From positions 806,001 to 870,000 of the forward strand of contig NZ_CP154468.1 in assembly GCF_039545455.1 (NCBI RefSeq): a stretch of DNA of 64,000 nt. The letters run 5' to 3'. The position numbers and the translations under genes are program-made. The notes under the pieces are model-generated. The model was given only the letters and a program-made list of their open reading frames with translations, did not search any database and was not told the DNA's origin. Below, piece after piece: positions 10,142-20,603 of this stretch. Every line of letters starts with the position of its first letter. The stretch's first letter is position 1. This stretch comes from Brucella sp. BE17. GTDB taxonomy: Bacteria > Pseudomonadota > Alphaproteobacteria > Rhizobiales > Rhizobiaceae.

Positions 10142-10858
10142 ATGAGCAAAGCAGGCGGAAACAAAAGCAGGACAGGTGGACGCGGCGGTGCCGGATCCAG
10201 CAATCTGCATGTGCGCGTCAAGAAAAAGGCAGGGACGATCAAGGAATCTTCGCGGCGCTGGCTGGAGCGGCACCTGAACGACCCCTACGTGCACAAGTCC
10301 CGCGCCGACGGCTATCGTTCGCGCGCGGCCTATAAGCTGATTGAGATCAACGAGCGCTATGACCTCTTGAAAAAAGGCCAGAAGATCATCGATCTTGGGG
10401 CAGCACCCGGCGGCTGGTCACAGATTGCGGCTAAAATCGTTGGCTCAAACGATGAGAAGCCGCAGGTGGTTGGCATCGACTATCTGCCGGTCGATCCCCT
10501 GCCCGGCGTTATCCTGCTGGAAATGGATTTCCTCGACGACGATGCGCCGCAGAAACTGATGGAGGCATTGGGCGACAAGCCTGATCTCGTTCTTTCGGAC
10601 ATGGCGGCTCCCACAACCGGTCACCGGCGTACCGACCACTTACGTACCGTGCATCTTTGTGAAGTGGCCGCAGATTTTGCAATCTCGGTATTGAAACCCG
10701 GCGGGCACTTTTTGACCAAGACCTTTCAGGGCGGCACGGAAAATGAGCTTCTCGCCATGCTCAAACAGAAATTCCGCTCCGTGCACCACGTCAAGCCGCC
10801 AGCCTCCCGCGCAGAATCTGTCGAGCTTTATCTCCTCGCCCGCGACTTCAAAGGGTAA
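10142..10858 (+). CDS. rlmE: 23S rRNA 2'-O-ribose U2552 methyltransferase RlmE (FtsJ/RrmJ)
   Basis: An FtsJ-family SAM-dependent methyltransferase of 238 residues that methylates U2552 of 23S rRNA during late 50S assembly. The sequence shows SRAAYKL with the first catalytic Lys, the SAM-binding [21 protein letters not shown] with the catalytic Asp, and LTKTFQGG with the second catalytic Lys. The first 40 residues are a basic extension usual for alphaproteobacterial forms. The frame is open to 10097 inside the previous gene, but ATG 10142 directly follows the upstream stop. Confidence 0.92.
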   Translation: MSKAGGNKSRTGGRGGAGSSNLHVRVKKKAGTIKESSRRWLERHLNDPYVHKSRADGYRSRAAYKLIEINERYDLLKKGQKIIDLGAAPGGWSQIAAKIVGSNDEKPQVVGIDYLPVDPLPGVILLEMDFLDDDAPQKLMEALGDKPDLVLSDMAAPTTGHRRTDHLRTVHLCEVAADFAISVLKPGGHFLTKTFQGGTENELLAMLKQKFRSVHHVKPPASRAESVELYLLARDFKG

Positions 10859-10864
10859 TTCCCT

Positions 10865-12301
10865 TTATTGTGATGCTGTCCCATCGGTGGCTTCTACAGC
10901 GGTACGCTCAACTGTCTTGGTTTTGATAACGGAAGGTTCGGCCAGTTCGTGTCCTGCATCGGGCGCAAGACGTACGAACCAAAGGAAGGCCAATGCCGAT
11001 ACGGCTGCGATTACCATAAATCCAATGTGAAAATCGACGAGCGCCAGCTGCGCGCCGCGCAGCACGCTACTCAACTCCAGAATGCCGCCTGCCAGCGCCA
11101 CGCCGATGGCCAGTGAAACCTGTTGTGCAACCGCGGTGATAGGCGTCGCCTGACTGGTTTTATCATCAGGTATTTCGGCGTAAGCCAGCGCATTGACGCC
11201 GGTGAAGAACAGCGAGCGCACAAATCCTCCCACCAGCAGGAAAGCAAGAATGACCCATATCGGCGTTGCCGGTGTAAATAGGCTGTTCACGGCAATAAAA
11301 CAGGCCGAAACCAGCGAGCCGAACATCAAGGCGCGGCGAAAGCCGACGCGCATGAAAATGCGCTTTGCGCCGAATTTCATGGTCAATGCGCCGATTGCCG
11401 AAACGAACGTCATCATACCCGACTGAAACGGCGTCATCCCGAAACCAAGCTGAAACATCAAGGGCAGCAGGAACGGAATTGCGCCGATGCCGAAACGAAA
11501 GACGCTGCCACCCATTACTGACGAGCGAAAAACTGCGTTATCGAACAGTTTCAGGTCTAGAAGCGGATCGTCGATACGACGGGCATGCCGGATATAGAGT
11601 AGCGAGCAAATGATACCGGTCGTCACCACCCCTACTCCGATCATCGGTGGTAGCGCTGGCAGGCTTATTACGGAGAGGCCGAATACCACCCCGGACATGG
11701 CAAGCCCCGAAAGGATGAAACCTGCCCAATCCAGGCGTTTGACAATGCGCTCACCGCTATCTGGAAGATAGCGTGTTGCAAACACAATCCCTGCCAGACC
11801 GATCGGCACATTGATAAGGAAGATCCAGTGCCAACTCAGAAAGGTTGTGATGAAACCGCCGACCGGTGGTCCCATCAAAGGGCCGACCATGGCGGGGATC
11901 GTAAGCCAGGCCATGGCAGACACAAGTTCACTGCGGGGTATCGAACGCACCAGAACGAGGCGTGCCACCGGCGTCATCATCGCGCCGCCCATCCCCTGCA
12001 AAAACCGGGCGATCACGAAAGCCGACAGCGAATTGGAAGCTGCACAGGCAATCGATCCGATTACAAAAACGGCGATGGCTGCACGGAACACATTCTTGGC
12101 GCCAAAGCGATCAGCCATCCAGCCACTGACCGGAATGAAAACCGCTAATGCCACCAGATAAGAAGTCAGCGCGAGTTTAAGAGCAATGGGACTGGAGCCG
12201 ATATCGGTGGCAATTGCCGGCAGAGAGGTCGAAATGACGTTCGAGTCCATCTGCTCCATGAAAAGAGCAACTGCCAGTACGAGTGGAACAATGCGATTCA
12301 C
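10865..12301 (-). CDS. MFS drug exporter, DHA2 (EmrB/QacA-like) family
   Basis: A 478-residue inner-membrane transporter with many hydrophobic segments along its length. The N-terminus carries MEQMDSNVISTSLPAIA, typical of motif D1 in DHA2 proteins, followed by GWMADRFGAKNVF (the MFS loop 2-3 motif) and RFLQGMGGAMMTPVARL. GPLMGPPVGGFI in segment 5 is the antiporter motif C. These proteins export drugs or amphiphiles in exchange for protons. No membrane-fusion partner gene is adjacent. It converges on rlmE with only six bases between the stops. Confidence 0.88.
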   Translation of the reverse strand: MNRIVPLVLAVALFMEQMDSNVISTSLPAIATDIGSSPIALKLALTSYLVALAVFIPVSGWMADRFGAKNVFRAAIAVFVIGSIACAASNSLSAFVIARFLQGMGGAMMTPVARLVLVRSIPRSELVSAMAWLTIPAMVGPLMGPPVGGFITTFLSWHWIFLINVPIGLAGIVFATRYLPDSGERIVKRLDWAGFILSGLAMSGVVFGLSVISLPALPPMIGVGVVTTGIICSLLYIRHARRIDDPLLDLKLFDNAVFRSSVMGGSVFRFGIGAIPFLLPLMFQLGFGMTPFQSGMMTFVSAIGALTMKFGAKRIFMRVGFRRALMFGSLVSACFIAVNSLFTPATPIWVILAFLLVGGFVRSLFFTGVNALAYAEIPDDKTSQATPITAVAQQVSLAIGVALAGGILELSSVLRGAQLALVDFHIGFMVIAAVSALAFLWFVRLAPDAGHELAEPSVIKTKTVERTAVEATDGTASQ

Positions 12302-12505
12302 GATAAATTTCCGGACAGACGGTCACCAGGACGTGCCTAACCTATGGCCCGCTTAATGAATGATTGCTAGTCGATTTTTTCCAAAAGCGTTTCTGGCGTT
12401 AAAAGTTGTACGTTTTATGTCCGTCTCGCAATGGTGCTTTGCGCATCAAAAAGATGAATTCAAACTCACGCAGAATTTCAGTCGTTCACATTTGTGTAAA
12501 AAAGG

Positions 12506-12534
12506 TTGCATCGGGCGTAACAGGCTGTTACATT
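12506..12534 (+). promoter_or_regulatory. Promoter with a perfect palindrome ahead of the microprotein gene
   Basis: TTGCAT (12506-12511), a 17-base spacer and TACATT (12529-12534) form a good housekeeping promoter. A 15-base perfect palindrome, GTAACAGGCTGTTAC (12517-12531), fills the spacer and -10 edge, and another TGTTAC half-site follows at 12536. This arrangement suggests repression by a dimeric regulator. It serves the small ORF that starts at 12597. Confidence 0.45.
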
Positions 12535-12596
12535 TTGTTACAGATTCATAGAACTTCGAACCAGGTGGGGACGGCCCTGGCACCAGGAGGTAGGAA

Positions 12597-12698
12597 ATGA
12601 ACGACATTACGAGAACAGCCATCATCTACGGCATGATGATCATTTCGCTGAATACCGCCCTTGCAATCGGCCTTATGGGACTGGATTTCCTGCGCTAA
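12597..12698 (+). CDS. 33-residue membrane microprotein
   Basis: The ORF encodes 33 residues, beginning MNDITRTAIIYGMM and ending GLMGLDFLR; it is below the usual annotation cut-off. A strong ribosome-binding site AGGAGGT (12585-12591) precedes ATG 12597. Apart from the first six and last three residues the peptide is one hydrophobic helix, long enough to span the membrane. It has its own promoter-like sequence and an intrinsic terminator, so it is a monocistronic unit. I recognise no family. It could be a regulatory subunit of a membrane complex, but nothing nearby points to the partner. Confidence 0.6.
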   Translation: MNDITRTAIIYGMMIISLNTALAIGLMGLDFLR

Positions 12699-12771
12699 GC
12701 ATAGTGATATCACTGGGTGAATAATTGCGCTTAAACTTGTTAACTTGCCCTCCAGGCAGAATTAGGAAAAG

Positions 12772-12798
12772 TGCCCTTGGTATTCAGGGGCATTTTTT
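12772..12798 (+). terminator. Intrinsic terminator after the microprotein gene
   Basis: An 8-bp stem TGCCCTTG/CAGGGGCA with one G-U pair and a 5-base loop is followed by six T, 74 bases after the small ORF. Confidence 0.7.
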
Positions 12799-12868
12799 CG
12801 TTACAGCTTTTCAACCAGCAGCCGAGCAAACGTGTAGCAGCGATCTTTTTCATCAATCCTTGGCACCT

Positions 12869-12977
12869 AAAGCGTGTCGTCGCAAAAATCGGAATCGATT
12901 TTTGTAACTCATTATGTGTAGGATCAAACGGTTAGAGCTTCTACTATGCATCCGAGAGGACGCGCGGCGCTCTGCTA
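12869..12977. repeat. Intergenic palindromic repeat of the Brucella/rhizobial type
   Basis: The stretch contains AAAGCGTGTCGTCGC, then AAAATCGGAATCGATTTT with a nearly symmetrical core, and ends GGACGCGCGGCGCTCTG. From memory this matches the roughly 100-base palindromic repeats scattered through Brucella intergenic regions (Bru-RS/RIME-like). No second full copy lies in this window, so the assignment rests on recognition. Confidence 0.5.
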
Positions 12978-12990
12978 GACAAATCACGTT

Positions 12991-13020
12991 AAAAAAAGAG
13001 CGCCATGGGCGCTCTTTTTA
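12991..13020 (-). terminator. Bidirectional terminator downstream of the IalB-family gene
   Basis: The hairpin AAAAGAGCGCC-ATG-GGCGCTCTTTT has A/T runs on both sides, so it works in either direction. It lies 22 bases beyond the - strand stop at 13042. Confidence 0.8.
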
Positions 13021-13041
13021 TTCTTTTAAGTCACGCGCCGA

Positions 13042-13668
13042 TCAATTGGCAGCGCCCTTTGCCTTGTCCTGTTCGGCCTTCATCTTGGCCTCGAATTCCT
13101 TCTGGCGCTTCTGGACGGCGTCCTGAAGTTCTTTCTGGCGATCTTCGAGCTCGGACTGCTTGAGCGCGGGACCTGTCAGAGCCTGCGTAAAGCCGGTGAG
13201 AGCGACCGGAATCGGGTTCGGCTTGTTTTGGTAGTTGATCGAGGTCAACGTCAGCTTGCCGCCCTTCTGGAGCGATTTTACGAGGTCGTCGCTCAGCGGT
13301 GCTTCGGCAATGCAGCGATCCGGGAAGCAGATGCCGTATTGCAGCTTCACGGGCTTGTTGTTGTCGATCTGCAGACCAACGCCGGGGGGAATCAGGCGGC
13401 CGATCGGAACAGTGACCTGAAACAGCTTGCGGTTGACCTTGCCCTTGATCTCGATGAGGTTGACGGCGGTCAGCAGTTGTCCCGAATCCGCGGTAATGAT
13501 GTTCTGCGTGTTGCAGATATCATTGTCTTCCTGCTTGGAGCACACCTTGAACCAGCCCTGAGGAGGCTGCGGCTGTTGCTGTGCGGATGCAGGCACCATC
13601 GCGGAGGCGAGCAAGGCGAAGGCGCCAGCCATAGCGGATGCGGCAGCGATTGTCTTCGTGCTGGACAT
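13042..13668 (-). CDS. Invasion-associated locus B (IalB) family protein
   Basis: A secreted protein of 208 residues. A signal peptide ends near MVPASAQQ. The mature domain begins GWFKVCSKQEDNDICNTQ and contains QLLTAVNLIEIKGK, PIGRLIPPGVGLQID and a second cysteine pair in YGICFPDRCIAEA; this is the IalB domain first described in Bartonella. The C-terminal 35 residues (QKELQDAVQKRQKEFEAK) form a charged helix or coiled coil. I use ATG 13668 because it begins the signal peptide and has GAAAGGAA upstream; the frame is open a further 30 codons. Family members are periplasmic or outer-membrane-associated; the precise role is not established. Confidence 0.88.
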   Translation of the reverse strand: MSSTKTIAAASAMAGAFALLASAMVPASAQQQPQPPQGWFKVCSKQEDNDICNTQNIITADSGQLLTAVNLIEIKGKVNRKLFQVTVPIGRLIPPGVGLQIDNNKPVKLQYGICFPDRCIAEAPLSDDLVKSLQKGGKLTLTSINYQNKPNPIPVALTGFTQALTGPALKQSELEDRQKELQDAVQKRQKEFEAKMKAEQDKAKGAAN

Positions 13669-14009
13669 GATCAACAGATTCCTTTCAACGCTCTGATCTG
13701 TAGTTCCCATTCTCTGGTTAGTCAGCGATAGACCGTCACTGGTTTGAAAATGCGGCAACAGCGTGACCTCTAGGAGTTTCCATCCTATCCAAGCGCGGTG
13801 TTACAACGACTGCGAGCATGAATCCAGACAAGTTTTGATGCATGACCGTCGGATTATGTCAAAATCTGCGTTTTCATCCGCATTATGGCACATGTAGAAC
13901 ACTCATACTGCGCACACATTCTCCGATCATGGTAATTTCAGCTGCCGAATCGGCGCCTTTTTGGTATTTTTCATGCCTTTGCAGCATCACACTTACTTAC
14001 GATGGACGA
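13669..14009. other. Divergent intergenic region between the IalB-family and peptide-binding genes
   Basis: About 340 bases between divergent genes. It must hold both promoters, but I see no convincing -35/-10 pair, operator or RNA gene. A frame is open through it on the + strand from 13842, but it has no ribosome-binding site and no signal-peptide start until about 14010. Confidence 0.5.
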
Positions 14010-15878
14010 GTGAAGTTGAACGGATTTATCGCCCCTTTGTGTAGAATCGCACTGTTATCTCCCTTTGTTCTTGCCCTGTTCATTTTCACCGCAGACGCGG
14101 AGCAGTTCGCGCAGAGCAACACGGATGCGATAAGCGACTATGCCTTGTCGATGCATGATGATGTGGATCTACCTGCCGACTTCAGCCATTTTGCCTATGC
14201 CGACCCGGATGCGCCCAAGGGCGGTTCGCTGACAATGGGTGTCATTGGCACGTTCGACAGCCTCAACCCTTTCGTTCTTAAAAGCATGCGTACAACCGCG
14301 CGCGGCCTGTTTCTGGATACGGATCTGGGTGATCTGGTTTATGAATCGCTGATGCAACGCTCGCGAGACGAGCCGTTCACCCTTTATCCGCGCCTCGCCG
14401 AGAGGGTAATGACCGACCCGGACCGCAATTGGGTGGAATTCACCCTGAACCCAAAAGCCAGATGGTCGGATGGTGAGCCGGTGACGGTAGACGATGTGCT
14501 TTTCACTTATGATATACTGACCGAGAAGGGGCGCCCTCCTTACAACAATCGCATGAGCCGCGTGGAAAAGATTGAGCGCACGGGTGAACGCTCGTTTCGT
14601 TTTGTCTTTAATGACAAATCCGACCGCGAGTTTCCTCTGCTCGTCGCCTCAACCATGCCAGTGTTGCCAAAACATGTGATAGACCCAAAGACATTCGGCA
14701 ATTCGACACTGAAAGCGCCCGTCGGCAGCGGTCCCTATCTGGTGGCAAGCGTGCAGCCAGGACAACGTATCGTGTATAAGCGCAACCCCGATTACTGGGG
14801 CAAGGATCTGCCCGTGCGCCATGGTTTCGATAATTTCGACAGGCTGACCGTTGAGTATTATCGCAACGAAACCTCAATGTTTGAATCCTTCAAGAAAGGA
14901 CTTCTTGATATTTTCATCGAGGCCAACCCCACACGATGGGAAACATCCTATGATTTTCCAGCGGTCAGGCAAGGAAAGGTGATCAAGGAGAGTTTTGCGA
15001 AAGGTACGCCTGCCAATATGCTGGGGTTCGTGTTCAACACACGTCGCGCAATCTTTCAGGACCGAAGGGTGCGTCAGGCGTTGGGACTCGTGTTCGATTT
15101 TGAATGGGCCAATCGCAATCTTTTTGCCGACCAGTATCGTCGCACACAGAGTTTCTGGGAGGGCTCGGAACTCTCCTCCGTCGGAAAACCTGCCGATGCA
15201 CGCGAAAAAGCGCTTCTGGCCCCCTTTCCCGATGCGGTGCGTGAAAACGTGATGGACGGCACGTGGCACACGCCCATAACCGATGGCAGTGGCCATGATC
15301 GTGCGCCTGCCAAAAAAGCCTATGATTTGTTGCGCGAAGCAGGCTTCCATATGCAGGGCGGGCGTGCGGTGGATTCATCTGGTAAGGCACTTCAATTTGA
15401 GATCATGACGCGTTCGCCCGATGAGGAAAAGATTGCGCTCGCCTATAAACGCAATCTCGCCCGGTTGGGCATCAGCGCCAATATCCGCACAGCCGACGAT
15501 GCACAGTACCAGCAGCGGCTGCAGACGTTTGATTACGATATGATTTTAGGCGCTCTGACCGGCTCGCTTTCGCCGGGCAACGAGCAATGGATGCGTTGGG
15601 GGTCCGCCTCCCGTGATGCCCAGGGAAGCTTCAATTACCCCGGTGTTGCCGATCCGGCCGTTGATGCGATGATTGAGGCATTGCTTGCCGCACGCACGCG
15701 CGCGGAATTTGTCAGTGCTGTACGCGCACTCGACCGTGTGCTGATTTCCGGCAATTATTATATTCCACTCTACCACTTGCCCAATCTTTGGGTTGCACGC
15801 TGGGAGCGGATCGGCCATCCGAAAAACACATCGCTTTATGGCTATCAGCTGCCGACATGGTGGCGAACTGATCAATGA
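14010..15878 (+). CDS. Peptide/oligopeptide ABC transporter substrate-binding protein (family 5, YejA-like)
   Basis: A secreted solute-binding protein of about 622 residues. The signal peptide (VKLNGFIAPLCRIALLSPF...) ends near FTADAEQ. The mature protein has LSMHDDVDLPADFSHFAYADPDAPKGG, WVEFTLNPKARWSDGEPVTVDDV and GSGPYLVASVQPGQRIVYKRN, all typical of long family 5 proteins such as YejA. It delivers peptides to an ABC permease not encoded here. The start is uncertain: GTG 14010 and TTG 14016 are both in frame, with GGACGAG at 14004-14010. Confidence 0.87.
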   Translation: MKLNGFIAPLCRIALLSPFVLALFIFTADAEQFAQSNTDAISDYALSMHDDVDLPADFSHFAYADPDAPKGGSLTMGVIGTFDSLNPFVLKSMRTTARGLFLDTDLGDLVYESLMQRSRDEPFTLYPRLAERVMTDPDRNWVEFTLNPKARWSDGEPVTVDDVLFTYDILTEKGRPPYNNRMSRVEKIERTGERSFRFVFNDKSDREFPLLVASTMPVLPKHVIDPKTFGNSTLKAPVGSGPYLVASVQPGQRIVYKRNPDYWGKDLPVRHGFDNFDRLTVEYYRNETSMFESFKKGLLDIFIEANPTRWETSYDFPAVRQGKVIKESFAKGTPANMLGFVFNTRRAIFQDRRVRQALGLVFDFEWANRNLFADQYRRTQSFWEGSELSSVGKPADAREKALLAPFPDAVRENVMDGTWHTPITDGSGHDRAPAKKAYDLLREAGFHMQGGRAVDSSGKALQFEIMTRSPDEEKIALAYKRNLARLGISANIRTADDAQYQQRLQTFDYDMILGALTGSLSPGNEQWMRWGSASRDAQGSFNYPGVADPAVDAMIEALLAARTRAEFVSAVRALDRVLISGNYYIPLYHLPNLWVARWERIGHPKNTSLYGYQLPTWWRTDQ

Positions 15879-16006
15879 TTTTTGTTTTGATCGCCGCATA
15901 ATCCGCCCTACATGCATAAACGATCGTGTCGCAACCTTACGGAATTTGCTTAATGCAAAACCGTTTTGCACTTTTGCGGGAACTTTTCCAGTTGGAGCCA
16001 ACGCCG

Positions 16007-16681
16007 ATGAGCGCCAGAAAAATCAACATCGATGTCGTATCGGATGTCGTCTGCCCGTGGTGTTTTCTTGGCCGCAAGCGGCTTGAAAACGCGCTGGCGC
16101 TCCTGCCGGATGTGGAAACGGAAGTGCGCTGGCGTCCTTTCCAGCTTGATCCGACCCTGCCGCCTCAAGGCAAGGATCGTCACACCTATATGCGTGAGAA
16201 ATTTGGCAATAGCTCCAAGATCGACGACATCCATCGGCAGTTGACAGAACTTGGCGAGGAAAATGACGTCGTCTTCGATTTCGAGGCGATCACCCGTGCG
16301 CCCAATACGCTCGACGCGCATCGGCTGATCCATTGGGGCAGTCAGGCCGGTGCAGGAACGCAGGATCGGCTGGTCGGCATGCTGTTCTCGCTCTATTTCG
16401 AGCAAGGGCAGGATATCGGAGACCATGAAGTGCTGGTCGATGCCGCGGCAAGCGTCGGGATGGATGGTGCCGTGGTGGCGCGTCTTTTGCAAAGCGATGC
16501 GGACAAGGCAACAATCCGCGAGGAGATCGACACCGCCAGCCGTATCGGCGTGCAGGGTGTTCCGTGCTTCATCATCGACCAGAAATATGCGGTGATGGGT
16601 GCGCAGACGGCAAGCGTTCTCGCCGATGCCATCCGCCAGACCGCGGAAGGTTTCGAGCCGGGAATTACCGAGGATCGATAG
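16007..16681 (+). CDS. DsbA-family (FrnE-like) thiol oxidoreductase
   Basis: A protein of 224 residues with the thioredoxin fold and helical insertion of the FrnE branch. It begins KINIDVVSDVVCPWCFLG with the CPWC active site, has RPFQLDPTLPPQG and the mid-region RAPNTLDAHRLIHW, and ends with the cis-proline segment GVQGVPCFIID. There is no signal peptide, so it is cytoplasmic, unlike DsbA itself. The frame is open to 15926, but ATG 16007 with GGAG upstream gives the start expected for the family. Confidence 0.88.
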   Translation: MSARKINIDVVSDVVCPWCFLGRKRLENALALLPDVETEVRWRPFQLDPTLPPQGKDRHTYMREKFGNSSKIDDIHRQLTELGEENDVVFDFEAITRAPNTLDAHRLIHWGSQAGAGTQDRLVGMLFSLYFEQGQDIGDHEVLVDAAASVGMDGAVVARLLQSDADKATIREEIDTASRIGVQGVPCFIIDQKYAVMGAQTASVLADAIRQTAEGFEPGITEDR

Positions 16682-16713
16682 ACCTCTGCTTCATCTTGAA
16701 TCGCATAAAATGT

Positions 16714-16783
16714 AAAGTGCGCATTCCAAAAAAGTGTGAAACGGTTTTCGGATAAAATGCGTATCAATTCAAAAATAGAGCGA
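16714..16783. repeat. Rhizobiales intergenic repeat between the DsbA-like gene and mfd
   Basis: The sequence AAAGTGTGAAACGGTTTTCGGATAAAATGCG resembles a short repeat common in Brucella and relatives. The 11-mer CGGTTTTCGGA (16742-16752) recurs on the - strand at 39018-39028 in another intergenic gap of this window. It lies between converging genes and could act in transcription termination. Confidence 0.45.
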
Positions 16784-16787
16784 CGGG

Positions 16788-19700
16788 TCAGTTCTCCGTC
16801 GCAATCTTTGCGAGTTGCGTCATGATGACAGCGGAACCGTTGAGGCGTTTTTCTGGGGTCGGCCAGTCACGGATAAAGACAATGCTCTGATCTGGTCTGA
16901 TTTTGGCCATCGAACCCTGCTCGCCGATCATTTTTACCAATGCCACCGGATTGTTGAACGTGCCATTGCGGAACTGAATCACCACGCCCTTTGGCCCGGC
17001 ATCGAGCTTCTCTACATTGGCCTTGCGGCACAGCGCCTTGATATAGACGATTTTAAGCAGATGTTGCACTTCTTCCGGCAGTGGTCCGAAGCGGTCGATC
17101 AGCTCCGCACCAAAACCATCGATTTCCTGCGGATCTTCCAGATCGGCAAGACGGCGGTACAGCCCAAGCCGCAATTGCAGGTCGGGCACGTATTGTTCCG
17201 GGATCATAACAGCGGTGCCGATCGCAATCTGTGGCGACCACTGGCTGTCCTCGACTTCAATCGTTCCTTGGAGCGTCGCTACCGCCTCTTCCAGCATCTG
17301 CTGGTAAAGCTCGAAACCGACTTCCTTGATATGACCGGATTGTTCCGAGCCCAGCAGATTGCCCGCACCACGAATATCCATGTCGTGGCTTGCGAGCTGG
17401 AAACCCGCGCCAAGCGTGTCGAGCGATTGCAGCACTTTCAGGCGGCGTTCGGCAGTCGGCGTCAGCGTGCGGTTTGCAGGCAGCGTGAACAGCGCAAAAG
17501 CCCGCTGCTTGGAACGCCCGACGCGCCCGCGTAACTGGTAAAGCTGCGAGAGGCCAAACATATCGGCACGATGCACGATCATTGTGTTTGCAGTCGGAAT
17601 ATCAAGACCCGATTCCACGATGGTCGTTGACAACAACACGTCATATTGCCCGTCATAAAAGGCATTCATGATATCGTCGAGAATGCCCGGTGCCATCTGC
17701 CCATGAGCAACGCCGACCTTGAGTTCCGGCACCTGTTGTTTCAGAAAATCCTCGATTTCCGAAAGATCAGCAATGCGGGGCACGACATAAAAACTTTGTC
17801 CCCCGCGATAGCGCTCGCGCAACAATGTCTCGCGGATGACCAACGGATCAAAAGGCGACACGAAAGTGCGCACAGCCATGCGGTCAACGGGTGGCGTTGT
17901 GATCAGTGACAGTTCGCGCACGCCGGTCAATGCCAGCTGCAAGGTGCGCGGTATCGGCGTTGCGGACAAAGTCAGCACATGAATATCCGATTTGAGTTCT
18001 TTCAGTCGTTCTTTGTGCTTGACGCCAAAATGTTGCTCCTCATCGATGATAAGAAGGCCGAGATTTTTGAATTTGATCGAATTGCCCAGCAGTGCATGGG
18101 TGCCGACCACGATATCGACGCTGCCGTCTTCTATACCCTTCTTTGTTGAAGCAAGCTCCTTGGCACCGACAAGCCGCGAAGCGTGTGCCACATTAACCGG
18201 CAGGCCATGAAAACGTTGCGAAAAGGTCTTGAAATGCTGACGTGACAGTAATGTCGTCGGCACTACGACCGCAACCTGAAAGCCACTTAAGGCAGCAACA
18301 AAGGCTGCGCGCAGCGCAACTTCGGTCTTCCCAAAACCAACATCGCCGCAGATAAGTCGATCCATTGGTTTGCCAGCACCCAGATCATCAGTAATCGCAT
18401 CGATGGCGCGAAGCTGGTCTTCCGTCTCGTCATAGGGAAAACGCGCGGCAAACTCCGCATAAAGCCCTTCCGGCGGCGTCATCGACGGTGCGCCTCGCAT
18501 CTGGCGTTCGGCAGCAATCTGGATGAGGTGCCCTGCGATTTCCAGCAGTTGCTTCTTGAGCCGCGCCTTGCGCATCTGCCATGCGCCACCGCCAAGCCGG
18601 TCAAGCGTTGCGTCCGACCCCTCCGAGCCATAACGCGAAAGAAGTTCGATATTTTCGACCGGCAGGAAAAGCCGGTCATCGCCTGCATAATGGATTTCAA
18701 GACAGTCGTGCGGAGCACCTGCCGCTGTAATCGTCTTAAGACCAATGAAACGACCGATACCATGATCAACATGAACGACCACATCGCCTGCACTCAAGGA
18801 AGCGACTTCAGAAATGAAATCCTGATCGCGCTTGCGTCGTTTGGAGCGGCGGATGAGCCGATCGCCCAGAATATCCTGTTCCGCGACCACAACCAGGTCG
18901 CCTGCATCAAAACCGCTTTCAATGGCGAGTACTGCCGCCGTCACCTTGTCGCGCGATAAAGCCTTTACCGTTGAAAGACGATCCACCGTCTCGATTTTTT
19001 CAAGCCCATGTTCGTCGAGCACTTGCAGAAGACGGTCGAGTGAACCTTCCGACCATGCCGCAACAAGCACTTTTTTGCCCGAAGCACGCAAGCTTGCGAT
19101 ATGATTGACCACGGCTTCAAACAGGTTGACGTCGGTGGCAGCGCGTTCTTCGGCAAAGCTGCGGCCCTTATGCACTTCAGCTTGAACGAGTTTGCGGCCC
19201 GTCACCTCCGGCGTGCCAAAAGGTGTCAGGTCAATACGCATGCCGGACGCCGCCGCCGCCTCTTCCACGCGTTTTGGTGTCAAATACAGCGTTTCAGGCT
19301 TCACCGGCTTATACGGGATCGCCTCACTACCCGGTTCCTTACCTTCGGCCTGTCTCGCCCTTGCCTCGTAGTGATCAAGCACCAGCGTATGGCGTTCGCT
19401 CAGGGCCTCATGCACCAGATGATCAAACACCACAGGCATGCTGCCCGCATGATCAAAAACAGTTTCCAGCTCGTCATAAAAAAGCGGCAGCCAATGTTCC
19501 ATGCCTGCAAAGCGGCGACCCTCGCTGATTGCCTGATAAAGCGCATCGTCGCGCTGGGGTGCTCCGAACATGGCAATATAATTCTTGCGGAAGCGGCTGA
19601 TCATCTCCGGCGAAAGTGTGATTTCGCTCATCGGCTGCAACACGAATTCCTTGCGCGTGCCGGTCGTGCGCTGTGACGCGGGATCGAAGGCGCGGATCGT

Positions 19701-20291
19701 CTCCAGCGTATCGCCCAAGAAATCGAGCCTGAGCGGTTCTTCAGAACCCGGTGCATAGAGATCGAGAATGCCGCCGCGCACCGCATATTCGCCGACATCG
19801 CGCACGGTCGAGACGCGCTCAAAACCATTGCGTTCAAGCCGTTGCGCCAACTCGTCCATCTTGAGCTGATTGCCGGGACGCGCCGAAATGACCTGTTCGG
19901 CGATTGCCTTTTTGGGGGGGAGTTTTTGCAGAACCGCATTGGCGGTCGTGAGAATAATCGCTGGATGCGGCTGTTTTTTCAACGCGGCCAATGCGCCGAG
20001 CGCAGCTAATCTGCGTGCCGAAGCATCTGCGCCCGGTGACACGCGGTCATAAGGAAGACAGTCCCATGCAGGCAGATGCAGAACCGGCAGATCGGGTGCC
20101 GCAAAGCTCAATACCTGTTCAAGATCGGCGATACGCTGCCCGTCGCGCACGATATAGAGGATAGGCCCGCCTGCCCCGACCTCATCCGCAAGGCGTGCGA
20201 GAGCAAAAGCTTCAAAGCCATCGGCCACGCCATCAATGATGATATGGGAAGCGGAACCAGGTTTGATACCGAACTTGCTGAATACGGGCAT
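16788..20291 (-). CDS. mfd: Transcription-repair coupling factor Mfd
   Basis: Full length at 1167 residues. Mfd displaces RNA polymerase stalled at DNA damage and recruits UvrA. Visible parts in order: a UvrB-like N-terminal module ([22 protein letters not shown]), the RNA-polymerase-interacting domain starting [13 protein letters not shown] near residue 505, the SF2 motor with Walker [12 protein letters not shown] near residue 650, the [12 protein letters not shown] box, [10 protein letters not shown], and QLRGRVGRS. The TRCF C-terminal domain follows. Its start lies just below sdhE, with nine bases between the genes. Confidence 0.97.
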   Translation of the reverse strand: MPVFSKFGIKPGSASHIIIDGVADGFEAFALARLADEVGAGGPILYIVRDGQRIADLEQVLSFAAPDLPVLHLPAWDCLPYDRVSPGADASARRLAALGALAALKKQPHPAIILTTANAVLQKLPPKKAIAEQVISARPGNQLKMDELAQRLERNGFERVSTVRDVGEYAVRGGILDLYAPGSEEPLRLDFLGDTLETIRAFDPASQRTTGTRKEFVLQPMSEITLSPEMISRFRKNYIAMFGAPQRDDALYQAISEGRRFAGMEHWLPLFYDELETVFDHAGSMPVVFDHLVHEALSERHTLVLDHYEARARQAEGKEPGSEAIPYKPVKPETLYLTPKRVEEAAAASGMRIDLTPFGTPEVTGRKLVQAEVHKGRSFAEERAATDVNLFEAVVNHIASLRASGKKVLVAAWSEGSLDRLLQVLDEHGLEKIETVDRLSTVKALSRDKVTAAVLAIESGFDAGDLVVVAEQDILGDRLIRRSKRRKRDQDFISEVASLSAGDVVVHVDHGIGRFIGLKTITAAGAPHDCLEIHYAGDDRLFLPVENIELLSRYGSEGSDATLDRLGGGAWQMRKARLKKQLLEIAGHLIQIAAERQMRGAPSMTPPEGLYAEFAARFPYDETEDQLRAIDAITDDLGAGKPMDRLICGDVGFGKTEVALRAAFVAALSGFQVAVVVPTTLLSRQHFKTFSQRFHGLPVNVAHASRLVGAKELASTKKGIEDGSVDIVVGTHALLGNSIKFKNLGLLIIDEEQHFGVKHKERLKELKSDIHVLTLSATPIPRTLQLALTGVRELSLITTPPVDRMAVRTFVSPFDPLVIRETLLRERYRGGQSFYVVPRIADLSEIEDFLKQQVPELKVGVAHGQMAPGILDDIMNAFYDGQYDVLLSTTIVESGLDIPTANTMIVHRADMFGLSQLYQLRGRVGRSKQRAFALFTLPANRTLTPTAERRLKVLQSLDTLGAGFQLASHDMDIRGAGNLLGSEQSGHIKEVGFELYQQMLEEAVATLQGTIEVEDSQWSPQIAIGTAVMIPEQYVPDLQLRLGLYRRLADLEDPQEIDGFGAELIDRFGPLPEEVQHLLKIVYIKALCRKANVEKLDAGPKGVVIQFRNGTFNNPVALVKMIGEQGSMAKIRPDQSIVFIRDWPTPEKRLNGSAVIMTQLAKIATEN

Positions 20292-20300
20292 GCTGTTATC

Positions 20301-20603
20301 TCAGAATTCTATTCGGTCACGGAAAGCGATAATGTCACGGAAAAGCGGCGTATCAAATTCGGGCGGCGTTACAGCTTCTCCTGTTACCCATTTGAGCAGA
20401 TCACGGTCCAGCACTTCAAGGATCAGTTCAAATTCATCAAGCTGTTGATCACTGAAACCGGCAATATGCGCATCGGCATATTGGCCCAGAATCAGGTCCA
20501 TCTCGCGCATGCCGCGATGCCAGGAGCGAAACAGCAATTTGCGGCGTCGCACATCGAGATTTTCCGTCACAATCGTGCTGCCTGTCATTGCCTGTCGCTC
20601 CAT
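20301..20603 (-). CDS. sdhE: Succinate dehydrogenase assembly factor SdhE
   Basis: A 100-residue member of the SdhE/SDH5 (YgfY) family, which promotes covalent FAD attachment to the succinate dehydrogenase flavoprotein. The hallmark RGxxE motif is present as HRGMREMD, followed by the helical FSDQQLDEFELILEVLDRDLLKWVTG. ATG 20588 (MTGSTIV) is an alternative start and may be preferred. It sits immediately upstream of mfd on the same strand and diverges from recG. Confidence 0.9.
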   Translation of the reverse strand: MERQAMTGSTIVTENLDVRRRKLLFRSWHRGMREMDLILGQYADAHIAGFSDQQLDEFELILEVLDRDLLKWVTGEAVTPPEFDTPLFRDIIAFRDRIEF

